A DNA stretch of 64,000 nucleotides from positions 8,094-72,093 of the forward strand of contig URLZ01000006.1 of assembly GCA_900548895.1 (NCBI GenBank), given 5' to 3'. Origin of the DNA: an uncultured Akkermansia sp. (GTDB taxonomy: Bacteria > Verrucomicrobiota > Verrucomicrobiia > Verrucomicrobiales > Akkermansiaceae). This document shows, piece after piece, positions 9,115-17,627 of the stretch. Position 1 is the stretch's first letter; every line of letters begins with the position of its first letter. The translations under genes and the position numbers were made by a program. The notes beneath the pieces were generated by a model that saw only the letters and a program-made list of their open reading frames with translations, searched no databases and was not told the DNA's origin.

Positions 9115-10094
9115 TTGCGGCTAATCTTATTTTTGATCCATGATGAAAAGAGATCTTGCCAGTTCACAATAGAAGATCCGCGTAGTAGATTTTTTCTTTG
9201 GTGATATTCCATATTCTGAGTGAGAGACAGGAGAATGTTTTTGAGCAGTATCCTTAGCTCTCTTTTCTCTCCCTGGTAGTACGTTGACGCATAAATCCTC
9301 TCAAAAAATGAAGAGACTTCTCGCACTAAAGTCATGCTTGACTGCATGGTTAGCATATTGAATTCAGCAAGTAGTTGCAGCTCTCTCTCGCTGTACTCAC
9401 CTAGAATATCTGACAGCTGCTTACGCCTAAATTTTAGGAGCCTGTTTCTGACTGCCTCGTTGCTTCTCTGCGTGACCTGATGGGGATGTATCCTGTATCG
9501 AAGCAAGATTTCCCTCAGATTAGCGATCTCCGTTTTTCGTGCCAGTCTCCACCAAAGCTCATAGTCTTCGCAGCCTTCGTACGACTTGTCATAGGGTTCC
9601 ATAGCACAGGAGCGTATCATCACCGTAGGATGACATAAGCTAGAATTGAATAATAAATTAACTCTGTTATCTTCCGGCTCTTGTGGCATAATTCTCTTTC
9701 CTTGGCGCGCGCCGAAGAATTCTATTGAGGTGCCAAGGACCCCAGTGCTCGGATGCTGTTTCAGATATTTCCACTGTTTCTCTAGTCGCTCTGGCAGAGA
9801 GAAATCATCCGCATCCATCCGAGCAATAAACTCACCTGTAGCATGTCGTAAGGCTCTGTTGAGAGTGTCCGCTACTCCAAGGTTTCGCTCGTTTCTCAGT
9901 ATGCGCAGTCGCTTATCCTCCGAAAATGAACCGATTAGTAGATCGTATGATGAGTCAGTGGAACAGTCATCTACTACAATTAGTTCTATATTCTCGTACG
10001 TTTGAGTTATGATGCTACTAATCGCCGGTATTACCGTGTTCTGTGCGTTGTAAACCGGTATTATTATGCTGATTTTATCTCGAGAAGTGGACAT
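9111..10094 (-). CDS. Glycosyltransferase family 2
   Basis: A 327-residue GT2 enzyme. ISIIIPVYNAQNTV is at residues 8-21, DDCSTDSSYDLL near 41, and the metal site ARMDADDFSLPERL near 90. CEDYELWWRLA near 180 is the acceptor-side ED motif. The C-terminal 100 residues are helical and lack a clear domain. It overlaps the preceding GT2 gene by 20 bp and the following gene by 4 bp, so translation is probably coupled through the whole block. It adds one sugar of the repeat unit; specificity is unknown. Confidence 0.9.
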   Translation of the reverse strand: MSTSRDKISIIIPVYNAQNTVIPAISSIITQTYENIELIVVDDCSTDSSYDLLIGSFSEDKRLRILRNERNLGVADTLNRALRHATGEFIARMDADDFSLPERLEKQWKYLKQHPSTGVLGTSIEFFGARQGKRIMPQEPEDNRVNLLFNSSLCHPTVMIRSCAMEPYDKSYEGCEDYELWWRLARKTEIANLREILLRYRIHPHQVTQRSNEAVRNRLLKFRRKQLSDILGEYSERELQLLAEFNMLTMQSSMTLVREVSSFFERIYASTYYQGEKRELRILLKNILLSLTQNMEYHQRKNLLRGSSIVNWQDLFSSWIKNKISRK

Positions 10095-11100
10095 ATTTGA
10101 GTTTGAGGTATGAAAGATATAAGAGGCAAGGCAGTATCACCCTAGATTTCGCCAGAATGAGCCGAGCTTTGACATCACGTAGCTGATAGGTCTCAATCAA
10201 TCTACGCAGTGTCGCATCCTCTGTAATTTTTTTGATGTTCCTCAATTTCTGCTTGATATCGCATTTATTCGATGAAAAGAATTGCATCATTCCTGCGTAG
10301 TAACAAGAATTGATATGATGAAGCTCATACTCCTTTAAGATGCGCTTGTCTCCGTCCCAGTCTGTATTTATGATCTGCTTGATTAGCCCCAAAACCATTC
10401 TATCAAGTTCTAGGAAATTATCTCTAAATTGGTGTACGGCACTGCTCCCTCTTTGCACCCTGTAGTAAAGAGACTCCTTGAGGTAGTACGATTCTTTAAC
10501 GTGAGCAAGAATTCGAAGCAAGAAAATCCTATCCTCAGAAAGTGGCACGCCTAAGGGAAAGGTAGCATCTATTTCGTTTATGATCTCACGTCTGATCGAA
10601 GTTCGTGGTACTCCACCTGCACATTGAAATAAGAGAGAGGGGTCTCTAACGAAATCTTGCTTCGAAATATGTCTCGATTCTGCCAGTTCCGAAATCGTAT
10701 CGTCTGGATCATTCTTTAGCACTCCTCCTGTAGTAATTGACGTGATATCAAAAAGGATGAGGTCTGAGTTAGTCTTATCAATCGTCGATTGTAATACCTG
10801 AAGCGCATCATTCCGCAAGTAGTCATCGGAGTCAACAAAGACAACGTAATCGCCAACGCTTTCTTTCAAAGCCATGTTTCGCGCACTGCTAACGCCTCCA
10901 TTTTCTTTGTGGAACACTTTTATTCTGCAGTCTTGTTCGGCGTAAGCGTTGCACATGGACGAGCTTCCATCGGTTGATCCATCATCAACTAGAATGATCT
11001 CAAACCTTTCAAACTTTTGGTTCAGTATGCTAGAAATACAGACATCTAGATAGGCTCCTGTATTAAATACTGGGACTATTACGGAGAAGAATGGATCCAT
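10075..11100 (-). CDS. Glycosyltransferase family 2
   Basis: A 341-residue GT2 enzyme with FFSVIVPVFNTGAYLD at the N-terminus, DDGSTDGSSSMC near 41 and VVFVDSDDYL near 88. Residues from about 215 onward are helical and basic, ending in a hydrophobic tail (LPCLLYLSYLKLKY) that may anchor it to the inner membrane. It lies 14 bp after the Wzy-like gene and overlaps the next GT2 gene by 20 bp. Its role is transfer of one sugar to the lipid-linked repeat unit. Donor and acceptor are not readable. Confidence 0.9.
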   Translation of the reverse strand: MDPFFSVIVPVFNTGAYLDVCISSILNQKFERFEIILVDDGSTDGSSSMCNAYAEQDCRIKVFHKENGGVSSARNMALKESVGDYVVFVDSDDYLRNDALQVLQSTIDKTNSDLILFDITSITTGGVLKNDPDDTISELAESRHISKQDFVRDPSLLFQCAGGVPRTSIRREIINEIDATFPLGVPLSEDRIFLLRILAHVKESYYLKESLYYRVQRGSSAVHQFRDNFLELDRMVLGLIKQIINTDWDGDKRILKEYELHHINSCYYAGMMQFFSSNKCDIKQKLRNIKKITEDATLRRLIETYQLRDVKARLILAKSRVILPCLLYLSYLKLKYVHFSR

Positions 11101-11114
11101 TGTTTCGACGTTTT

Positions 11115-12218
11115 TCAGTTACAGACATTAGACCTCTTGATGGTATTAATTCGGCCGAGGATTAACCCCAGTGCTGCATATGGAATAAAGTAGACTTTTT
11201 CTGCAACCATGCCCAGTTCGACAGACTGCTCAAGATAAATAACGGCAAATACAGTTATAAGCATGTTACATATAGTATCTTTGGAATAGAATGATGCTTT
11301 TTTTAGAATTGAGAGGTAGATCATGCTAAGCAAAGAGTATCCTAAGAAACCGAACGCAACTAGAGTAGTAATAGCGCTATTATGCCAGTTCAGAACAGAG
11401 AGATTACCTATCCCCATTATCCAGTGTTGGGCAACCTTCTCCAAGCCTATGCCCCAAAGGATGTCTCTCCCATTGAACAGTGTCTTACCCCAGTTGCTTT
11501 CGCTCCATGCATCCCAATATGCCATATCTGCATATCGTGAAAAGAGTACGACGCCAAAAGCCATGATCAGAGGTATTAGTACTACTATATTTCTAAAAGA
11601 TGTCTTTGCATAAAGGTAGGCTACTTTTCTTCTATTGAGTACGCAAATTAGAGCAAGACAGCAGAAAAGGGTTGCCCCACGGCTAGCGCATTTGTTTAGA
11701 AGAATAAAGTACAGCAATGATATTAGAAGTAAAAAAGTTAGTTTAATCCTATCCCTCTTGAGTGTACAAATTCCACAAACGAGGAAAAGATACGAAAACA
11801 TGCACAGAATTCCAATATGATTTGGATTCCATCCACTGAACGCATTGCCAAAGTTATAGATAAGCAATACTGCAAAACCTAAACCTCCGTAAACATAAGA
11901 CGTGAATAGAATTTCCTTAGCTTTAACGTTCTGTCTTGATATTATGTAGGTCACGGTGAATGCTGATATGTATTTTAACGTATATGTTCCTGAGATTTCG
12001 AAGCCCACATATTGAAATAGTGCAATGACAGGAACAGTTAGAAACAACAACTTTGATAACTTCGTAAACTCCCTCTGGGGTTCTGTGAAATAGAGAATGA
12101 ATGAGTATACCAGTGCAGCTAGTATGAAGTATTCGTACAAGGATATTTGGATGCCTATGCCCGAAGCATATAGTAGACTTTCGCACCACACCAGCCCCAT
12201 TAGAAAAGCAAGTTTCAT
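11115..12218 (-). CDS. O-antigen/capsule polymerase, Wzy-like
   Basis: A 367-residue membrane protein with about 10-11 hydrophobic segments spread over its length. A polar loop near residues 225-275 contains SNWGKTLFNGRDILWGIGLE and NLSVLNWHNSAITTLVAFG. Polymerases of the Wzy/WaaL superfamily have such a long periplasmic loop with a conserved His; the NWHN segment fits that position. There is one Wzy-like protein and one flippase in the operon, as expected for a Wzx/Wzy pathway. Sequence conservation in this family is low, so topology and context carry the call. Confidence 0.78.
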   Translation of the reverse strand: MKLAFLMGLVWCESLLYASGIGIQISLYEYFILAALVYSFILYFTEPQREFTKLSKLLFLTVPVIALFQYVGFEISGTYTLKYISAFTVTYIISRQNVKAKEILFTSYVYGGLGFAVLLIYNFGNAFSGWNPNHIGILCMFSYLFLVCGICTLKRDRIKLTFLLLISLLYFILLNKCASRGATLFCCLALICVLNRRKVAYLYAKTSFRNIVVLIPLIMAFGVVLFSRYADMAYWDAWSESNWGKTLFNGRDILWGIGLEKVAQHWIMGIGNLSVLNWHNSAITTLVAFGFLGYSLLSMIYLSILKKASFYSKDTICNMLITVFAVIYLEQSVELGMVAEKVYFIPYAALGLILGRINTIKRSNVCN

Positions 12219-12227
12219 GTCTTTGTC

Positions 12228-13112
12228 TCATTGTCCTGTAGTTGAACTTTTCCGCAGGTACCTCATAGCTAGCAAAAAACCAAACGGTTTAGCAAAGTTG
12301 AGAAGTAATGTATGGCGTCCTTTGTAGATATTAATTCTCTTGTGATCAAGGAAATAGAAGGCCCAGTATTGCGTACATAACTTCAATATTCTGAATAGTT
12401 TCTTTTCAATATCTATACGCTGAGCCGCCCAAAGCTTAAACCCTTGGGGCGATTCAACCATGAGTCTACTATAATTTACTGAATAACCAGATTTCTGATA
12501 CTCACACACAGTAAGAACTTCCGTACAAAGAAGAAGTTGATATTGCATGGATATGGCATCATGAAATACGCCTTCCGGCATGAATTTTTCTCCTTCGTAT
12601 GGGTGTTTAACAAAATTCGTTAGCACTGCTCGCTTATAGGCCGTGGCGTATTCCCCTCTCATCCCATATTCTCCCTGCAATGTAAGCCAAGAGCATCTTT
12701 CTATGTGTTCTGGGAATTTCCTTCCCAGTAGCTTACCTTGTGTATCAACTTTAAAACCCACAATGCCCGCAATTGATTCATCCTGCAGCTTTTCATCCGC
12801 TTTATGTATGAGTTCCACTGCTCCAGGCGGGAGAAGATCGTCCGAATCGACGATGAAAATGATATCTCTACTCGTTGCCTTGATGCAAGTCAAAAAGGCA
12901 GCATGTTTACCTTGATTCGACTGTTTGACATATAGAATTGGAAATGGGGCTGCGTCTTGCCATCCTGCTATTAGTTCTCCTGTATTGTCTTGGGAACCAT
13001 CATCTACAACGCACCATTCGAATCGTTTATCAGTTTGAAGGAGTAAACTCCGGTACAGCCTAGGCAATAATGATGCTCTATTGTATGTCGCAGTGAAGAT
13101 ACAGAGTGTCAT
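12228..13112 (-). CDS. Glycosyltransferase family 2
   Basis: A 294-residue GT2 enzyme with LCIFTATYNRASLLPRLY at the start, DDGSQDNTGEL near 39 and IFIVDSDDLLPPGAV near 88. It resembles the 2930-3817 gene in opening motif, length and a C-terminal tail ending LLNFAKPFGFLL, suggesting an ancient duplication. An AAAGGT lies just upstream of the ATG. This is the last AT-rich gene: base composition becomes strongly GC-rich 4 bp beyond it at the aminotransferase stop. That marks the border between variable and conserved halves of the locus. Confidence 0.9.
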   Translation of the reverse strand: MTLCIFTATYNRASLLPRLYRSLLLQTDKRFEWCVVDDGSQDNTGELIAGWQDAAPFPILYVKQSNQGKHAAFLTCIKATSRDIIFIVDSDDLLPPGAVELIHKADEKLQDESIAGIVGFKVDTQGKLLGRKFPEHIERCSWLTLQGEYGMRGEYATAYKRAVLTNFVKHPYEGEKFMPEGVFHDAISMQYQLLLCTEVLTVCEYQKSGYSVNYSRLMVESPQGFKLWAAQRIDIEKKLFRILKLCTQYWAFYFLDHKRINIYKGRHTLLLNFAKPFGFLLAMRYLRKSSTTGQ

Positions 13113-13116
13113 ACCT

Positions 13117-14256
13117 TTACTTAGGAGCCTTCAGAATGTCGATGATGCGCTTGAGATCCTCATCGGAGACCCAGGGGCCGCTGGGCAGGCAGAGGCCTTG
13201 GGCGAAGCGGGCTTCGGCGACGCCGTTGCCGTAGAAGGGGTAGGTGGCGCAGGTGGGCTGAAGGTGCATGGGCTTCCAGAGGGGACGGCTTTCGATGTTG
13301 GCGGCCTGAAGCCGGGCGGCGAGCTCGTTGCGGTCGCAGCCGTAGGCGGCGGGGTCGACGAGGATGGTGCTCAGCCAGAAGTTCGAGTCAAAGTCCGGCC
13401 CGGGGTTTTGCTGCACGCTGATGCCGGGGACGTCGGCGAACTGCTGGGTGTAGATCCGGTGGATGCGGCGACGGTGCTTCATGAAGCCTTCAATGCCCGT
13501 CAGTTGCCCGCGGCCGATGCCGGCGCATACGTTGCTCAGACGATAGTTGTAGCCGATGCAGGTGTGCCAATACTCATTGTAGGGGTTGGGGTCCCGCGCC
13601 TGGGTGGCGTAGAATTTGACGCGGGCGGCGGCCTCGGCGCTGGGGCAGATGAGGGCGCCGCCGCCGGAGGTGGTGATCATCTTGTTGCCGTTGAAGGAGA
13701 GGGCGCCGTAGCGGCCGAAGGTGCCGCAGCGGCGGCCCTTGTAGTTGGATCCGAGGGCCTCACAAGCGTCTTCGAGCACGGGGATCCGATACTTGTCGGC
13801 GACGGCCATGATGGCATCGATGTGGGCCGGCATGCCATAGAGGTAGACGGGGATGATGGCTTTGGGCATGCGGCCCCTCTTGGCGAAGCGGTCGAGGATG
13901 GCTTGCTCGAGCAGGTCGGGGTCCATATCCCAGCAATCGGGGGAGCTGTCGACGAGCACGGGGGTGGCGCCGAGGTAGGTGACGGGGTTGACGGAGGCGG
14001 CGAAGGTGAAGCTTTGGCAGATGACTTCGTCGCCGAGGCCGACGCCGAGCATGACGAGGCCGAGGTGGATGGCGGCGGTGCCGGCGCTGAGGGCGACGAC
14101 GTGTTCGGCGCCCATGAAGGCTCCGAGTTCGCGCTCGAAGGCGTCGACGTTCGGCCCCAGCGGGACGACCCAGTTGGTGTCGAAGGCCTCTTGGATGTAT
14201 TGTTGTTCCCGGCCGGTCATTTTGGCCAGAGAAAGCCAGATGCGATTGTTGTTCAT
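13117..14256 (-). CDS. DegT/DnrJ/EryC1/StrS-type sugar aminotransferase (PglE-like)
   Basis: A 379-residue PLP-dependent aminotransferase. Key segments are ALSAGTAAIHLGLVMLGV near residue 55, the cofactor site EDACEALGS near 160, and the Schiff-base lysine in SFNGNKMITTSGGG near 187. Such enzymes convert a 4-keto-6-deoxy nucleotide sugar to the 4-amino sugar with glutamate as donor. The operon also encodes a PglF-like 4,6-dehydratase and a PglC-like transferase, so the likely product is UDP-4-amino-4,6-dideoxy-GlcNAc. The ends WVVPLGPNVDAFE and LCLPSGPWVSDEDL are typical of the PglE/LegC group. Confidence 0.9.
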   Translation of the reverse strand: MNNNRIWLSLAKMTGREQQYIQEAFDTNWVVPLGPNVDAFERELGAFMGAEHVVALSAGTAAIHLGLVMLGVGLGDEVICQSFTFAASVNPVTYLGATPVLVDSSPDCWDMDPDLLEQAILDRFAKRGRMPKAIIPVYLYGMPAHIDAIMAVADKYRIPVLEDACEALGSNYKGRRCGTFGRYGALSFNGNKMITTSGGGALICPSAEAAARVKFYATQARDPNPYNEYWHTCIGYNYRLSNVCAGIGRGQLTGIEGFMKHRRRIHRIYTQQFADVPGISVQQNPGPDFDSNFWLSTILVDPAAYGCDRNELAARLQAANIESRPLWKPMHLQPTCATYPFYGNGVAEARFAQGLCLPSGPWVSDEDLKRIIDILKAPK

Positions 14257-14257
14257 G

Positions 14258-14926
14258 TCAGTGTTGGGAAAGGATGTGGGAGGTGAGGTCTGAAAGGTGT
14301 TGCAGGGTGATATCCGGCATGTAGTCGTCGGGAAGGTCGGTGCGCTGCGGGTGGATGTTGCGCCCCTTGTTTTGGAGGCATGCGGTCAGCCAGCCCAGCT
14401 TGCGAGGCGCGATAAAGTCCTTGGTGGGGTTGTCCCCGACGTAGATGTAGCGGTGGTCAGGATAATAGTGGTGGAAGTAGCTGTAATTGCTCGGATCCGG
14501 TTTGGCGGAGCCGAATTCTTCGGAGATGATGATGGCGCTTCGGGGGATGTAGGCCTCCAGCCCCAAGGCTTGGATCTTGGCTCGCTGGGTGCAGGAGCGC
14601 CCGTCACTGATGATGCCCATGGGGATGTTGCGGGCCTTGAGCTCATCCAGCAGGGCTTGGGCGTCGGGGCTCAGGCAGAGCTGGGGTTGGTGGTGGCGGT
14701 ACAGGTCCAGCAGGTCTTGCTTTTCAACGGGGAGGTGATAGCGATTGATCAGGGTGCCGAAGGGGTCGCCGCCCTCGTCGTAGCTGCGCAGCAGAAGGGC
14801 ATAGGCGTCCTCGGCATGCTCAGGGATGAGCGTGCCGGCAATTTCGCGGTATGCTGATTCCAGGAAGTCGCGCTCCTGCATCAGGGTGTCGTCGAGGTCA
14901 AAGATGATGGCGATCTTGTTGCTCAT
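14258..14926 (-). CDS. HAD-superfamily hydrolase
   Basis: A HAD-type phosphatase of about 222 residues from the ATG at 14926 (an alternative ATG at 14944 adds six residues). Motif I is IIFDLDDTLMQERDF, motif II is GIISDGRS near 105, motif III is the Lys in FGSAKPDPSNY near 135, and motif IV is YVGDNPTKDF near 155. The start overlaps the end of the ATP-grasp gene by 29 bp and the stop lies 1 bp before the aminotransferase start, so all three are tightly coupled. It probably dephosphorylates a small substrate for glycan decoration. The substrate is unknown. Confidence 0.87.
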   Translation of the reverse strand: MSNKIAIIFDLDDTLMQERDFLESAYREIAGTLIPEHAEDAYALLLRSYDEGGDPFGTLINRYHLPVEKQDLLDLYRHHQPQLCLSPDAQALLDELKARNIPMGIISDGRSCTQRAKIQALGLEAYIPRSAIIISEEFGSAKPDPSNYSYFHHYYPDHRYIYVGDNPTKDFIAPRKLGWLTACLQNKGRNIHPQRTDLPDDYMPDITLQHLSDLTSHILSQH

Positions 14927-15881
14927 GAATGATGACTTCGGCATCGTAGCGCAGCATGAGGGTGTTGTCCTCCCAGCGCTCGCTGTAGTCCGGCGTTGTG
15001 CCTTGCAGGTATTCTTCCACGATCATGCCGGGGAAATTCGCTCCGGCGTAATAGGAGAGGGGGTAGCCGCCGCCGAAGCGGGGGTTGATTTCGATTCCGA
15101 CGACGTCCTGGTCCGCCTCGCGGTAGAAGAGTTGCAGGCAGATGCAGCCGACGACGCTGGGCAGATGCTCCATTCTCTCGCGGAGGTAGGAGACGAGCTC
15201 GTTCTTGCGGGTGAAGCCTTTGTTGATTTCCCCGGCGCGAATCTCCACGCGTTCGCGGGGGACGATGCTCTTGACGTGGTGGTCTCGCCCGTAGTACATG
15301 TCAACCGTGAACTCCTTGTACTGGGTTTTGTCGATGTACTCCATGAAGATGAGTTTGGGGTTCTCGGTGACGGCGGGGGTGATGTCGGCGTCGGAGTGTA
15401 GGATGTGGAGGTCTTTGCTCAGGGAGCCGTCGTAGGGCTTGGCGAAGATGGGGTATTGCGGGTTCTTCAGGTCGCGGGCCTCCGGAACGCGGATGCGCAG
15501 GGAGCGGAAGAGCTCGGTGGTGTTGCGCTTATCTCGGCAGGCGGAGACGAAGGGGGCGTCCGGCACGAGGGCGGTGATGCCTTCGTTGAGGAGTTGCTGC
15601 TTGTGCTCGGCGAGGAGGAGCAGTTCCGTATCGATGGTGGGGATGATGAGGGAGATTTGGTTGTCTCGGCAGATGCGCAGCAGTTCGGCGAGATAGTTTT
15701 CGGCGGTGACGCGGGGGACGCTGAAGCAATGATCGGAGACGTGCCCGGCGGGCGCCATGGCGGGGTTGAGGTCTGTAGTGTAGACCTTGGCATTGGGGTA
15801 GCGCTCCTTCAGCTCGCGCTGAAAGATGTTGACCAGCGAGACGCGTTTGCCGGCTGAGGTGATGAGGAGGTTAGTATTCAT
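14898..15881 (-). CDS. ATP-grasp family ligase of the capsule locus
   Basis: A 327-residue carboxylate-amine ligase with an N-terminal Rossmann-like domain (LLITSAGKRVSLVNIF). A central ATP-grasp domain carries the metal-binding EINPRFGGGYPL segment near 270 and KPYDGSLSKD near 150. These enzymes activate a carboxylate with ATP and join it to an amine, forming an amide. No PglD-like N-acetyltransferase is seen beside the dehydratase and aminotransferase genes. One hypothesis is that this enzyme modifies the newly made 4-amino group, for example with an amino acid. It overlaps the GT4 gene by 11 bp. Confidence 0.85.
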   Translation of the reverse strand: MNTNLLITSAGKRVSLVNIFQRELKERYPNAKVYTTDLNPAMAPAGHVSDHCFSVPRVTAENYLAELLRICRDNQISLIIPTIDTELLLLAEHKQQLLNEGITALVPDAPFVSACRDKRNTTELFRSLRIRVPEARDLKNPQYPIFAKPYDGSLSKDLHILHSDADITPAVTENPKLIFMEYIDKTQYKEFTVDMYYGRDHHVKSIVPRERVEIRAGEINKGFTRKNELVSYLRERMEHLPSVVGCICLQLFYREADQDVVGIEINPRFGGGYPLSYYAGANFPGMIVEEYLQGTTPDYSERWEDNTLMLRYDAEVIIHEQQDRHHL

Positions 15882-16974
15882 GGATGACTTTGTTATAGAC
15901 GCCCAAGGTTTGCTTTGCCATTTCCATGTTGGTGAATTTCTTCAAAGCTTTCTCCCGACCTGCTTGAGCCAGACGATGTCGGAGAGCCTCGTCCTCGATG
16001 AGCGATTGAAGTTCATCGGCTAGCTGGTGAATGTTTTCATTCTCAAAAATCAGGCCGTCTACTCCGTGCTCAATCTGTTCAGAGGCTCCTTCTGTATTGG
16101 ATCGTATGCAGCAGCACCCGCTGAGCATGGCCTCTGGAATGACGAGAGGGAATCCTTCTAGGCGAGACGGCAAGACGAAGATGTCAAATAGCTTGTAAAA
16201 GATTTCGGGGTCTTGATACGGGAAAAGAGATGTATACGATGCAGCCCCGCAATCCTCAATGACCTTGTGAAGCCATGGTTCTGTCTTGCCGTCTTTAGAG
16301 CTGCCGACGAAGATCACGTGCACTTGGGATCTGAGATTCTGCGGTAAAACCTGTATGGCTTGCAAAAGAAGATCGTGCCCTTTCCGTTTCTCTATGCTAC
16401 CGACAAGCCCGATAAGGAGTTTATCGGTGGGAATGTCCCTTTCTACTTTTGCCTGACGCTTCCCCTCGCTCGAGAGTTGGTGCGCGAATTTCATGGATAC
16501 GCCATGATTGATGATTGTGATATCGCGGTCGTTGTATCCGTAAAGGTGTTTGGCATATTCTTTGGTCTCCCTGCTTATAGCAATCAAATGAGTTGCTTTC
16601 TTATAATAGAAACATTGGACCAGATCGTTTACGTGCAGTGTTGATACGAAGCGTTTGCGTATGAGCCAAGGCATGAAGCTATAATATGGAGATTGGACGT
16701 GAATGACATCATATCTCCTGAGAACCATGTGTATGAGATAGAATGATGTAATGCGTAAACGGGAAAAGAGTCCGCAGCCGTATCTCACGGTGAACACGCG
16801 AACTCCGGCTTCTCTGAATTGCGCTACATAGCTCCTGCTTTCCGCATTCAACGGCGAATATCCCACCAAGAGGCTGACTTGGTGGCCCATCGCAACTAAA
16901 GCAGAGCTGAGATCCAGTGTATGGGTGGTGACACCTGTCATATCACAGCGGGATAGGAGCATAAGAATGTTCAT
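15871..16974 (-). CDS. Glycosyltransferase family 4
   Basis: A 367-residue GT-B enzyme. The N-terminus is MNILMLLSRCDMTGVTTHTLDL, and the donor site is LIGLVGSIEKRKGHDLLLQA near 190. The EX7E segment LPSRLEGFPLVIPEAMLSG is near 270. Its base composition is visibly less GC-rich than the genes on either side, so it may be a later insertion into the conserved half of the locus. It overlaps the ATP-grasp gene by 11 bp and lies 4 bp after the PglC-like gene. It may add the second sugar to the lipid-linked first one. Confidence 0.9.
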   Translation of the reverse strand: MNILMLLSRCDMTGVTTHTLDLSSALVAMGHQVSLLVGYSPLNAESRSYVAQFREAGVRVFTVRYGCGLFSRLRITSFYLIHMVLRRYDVIHVQSPYYSFMPWLIRKRFVSTLHVNDLVQCFYYKKATHLIAISRETKEYAKHLYGYNDRDITIINHGVSMKFAHQLSSEGKRQAKVERDIPTDKLLIGLVGSIEKRKGHDLLLQAIQVLPQNLRSQVHVIFVGSSKDGKTEPWLHKVIEDCGAASYTSLFPYQDPEIFYKLFDIFVLPSRLEGFPLVIPEAMLSGCCCIRSNTEGASEQIEHGVDGLIFENENIHQLADELQSLIEDEALRHRLAQAGREKALKKFTNMEMAKQTLGVYNKVIHEY

Positions 16975-16978
16975 GATC

Positions 16979-17584
16979 TCAGTTCTTTCCGTTAAAGATT
17001 TCCATGGTTGCCTGGCCTTGCTGGTTGATGTCCTTGCGGCGCAGGATGTTGCAGATGGTCATCCAGACGATTTTGCAGTCGAGTAGGAAGGAGATGTGGT
17101 CGACGTACCAGACGTCGAGCTCGAATTTGCGCGCCCAGCTGATGGCGTTGCGGCCGTTGACCTGTGCCCAGCCGGAGATGCCCGGGGTGACGAGGTGGCG
17201 GCGGCGCTGGGTTTCGTTGTACAGGGGAAGGTATTGGACGAGCAGGGGGCGCGGGCCGATGAAGCTCATGTCTCCCTTGAGGACGTTGATGAGTTGAGGA
17301 AGTTCGTCGATGGAGGTGGAGCGCACGAACTTGCCGATGCGGGTGAGGCGCTCGGCGTCGGGGAGGAGCTCGCCCTTCGCATCTTTGCGGTCGTTCATGG
17401 TTTTGAACTTGATGACCTGAAAGATTTTTTCGTTTTTGCCGGGCCTCGGCTGGGTGAAGAAGATGTGGCCTCGGTTCGCGACGGCGAGCAGGAGGCCGGT
17501 CGCGATGAGGATGGGCGAGAGCAAAATGAGCAGCAGCAGGGCTGCGATGCGGTCGCACAGGGGTTTGATGAGGCGGCGGTACAT
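16979..17584 (-). CDS. Initiating phosphosugar transferase (PglC-like, small bacterial sugar transferase)
   Basis: A 201-residue monotopic phosphoglycosyl transferase. It has a single N-terminal re-entrant membrane segment (residues 10-35), KFKTMND near 60, the catalytic Asp-Glu pair in [19 protein letters not shown] near 95, and GPRPLL followed by [13 protein letters not shown]. Enzymes of this short form transfer a phospho-sugar, often di-N-acetylbacillosamine, from UDP to undecaprenyl phosphate and so start each repeat unit. Only this soluble-domain core is present, without the extra N-terminal helices of WbaP/WcaJ types. It fits with the PglF-like and PglE-like genes as supplier of its substrate. 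Confidence 0.9.
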   Translation of the reverse strand: MYRRLIKPLCDRIAALLLLILLSPILIATGLLLAVANRGHIFFTQPRPGKNEKIFQVIKFKTMNDRKDAKGELLPDAERLTRIGKFVRSTSIDELPQLINVLKGDMSFIGPRPLLVQYLPLYNETQRRRHLVTPGISGWAQVNGRNAISWARKFELDVWYVDHISFLLDCKIVWMTICNILRRKDINQQGQATMEIFNGKN

Positions 17585-17627
17585 GGCGCGGGGCGCGTTT
17601 TGTGCAGGGAGGAGGGGTGGGGGAAGG

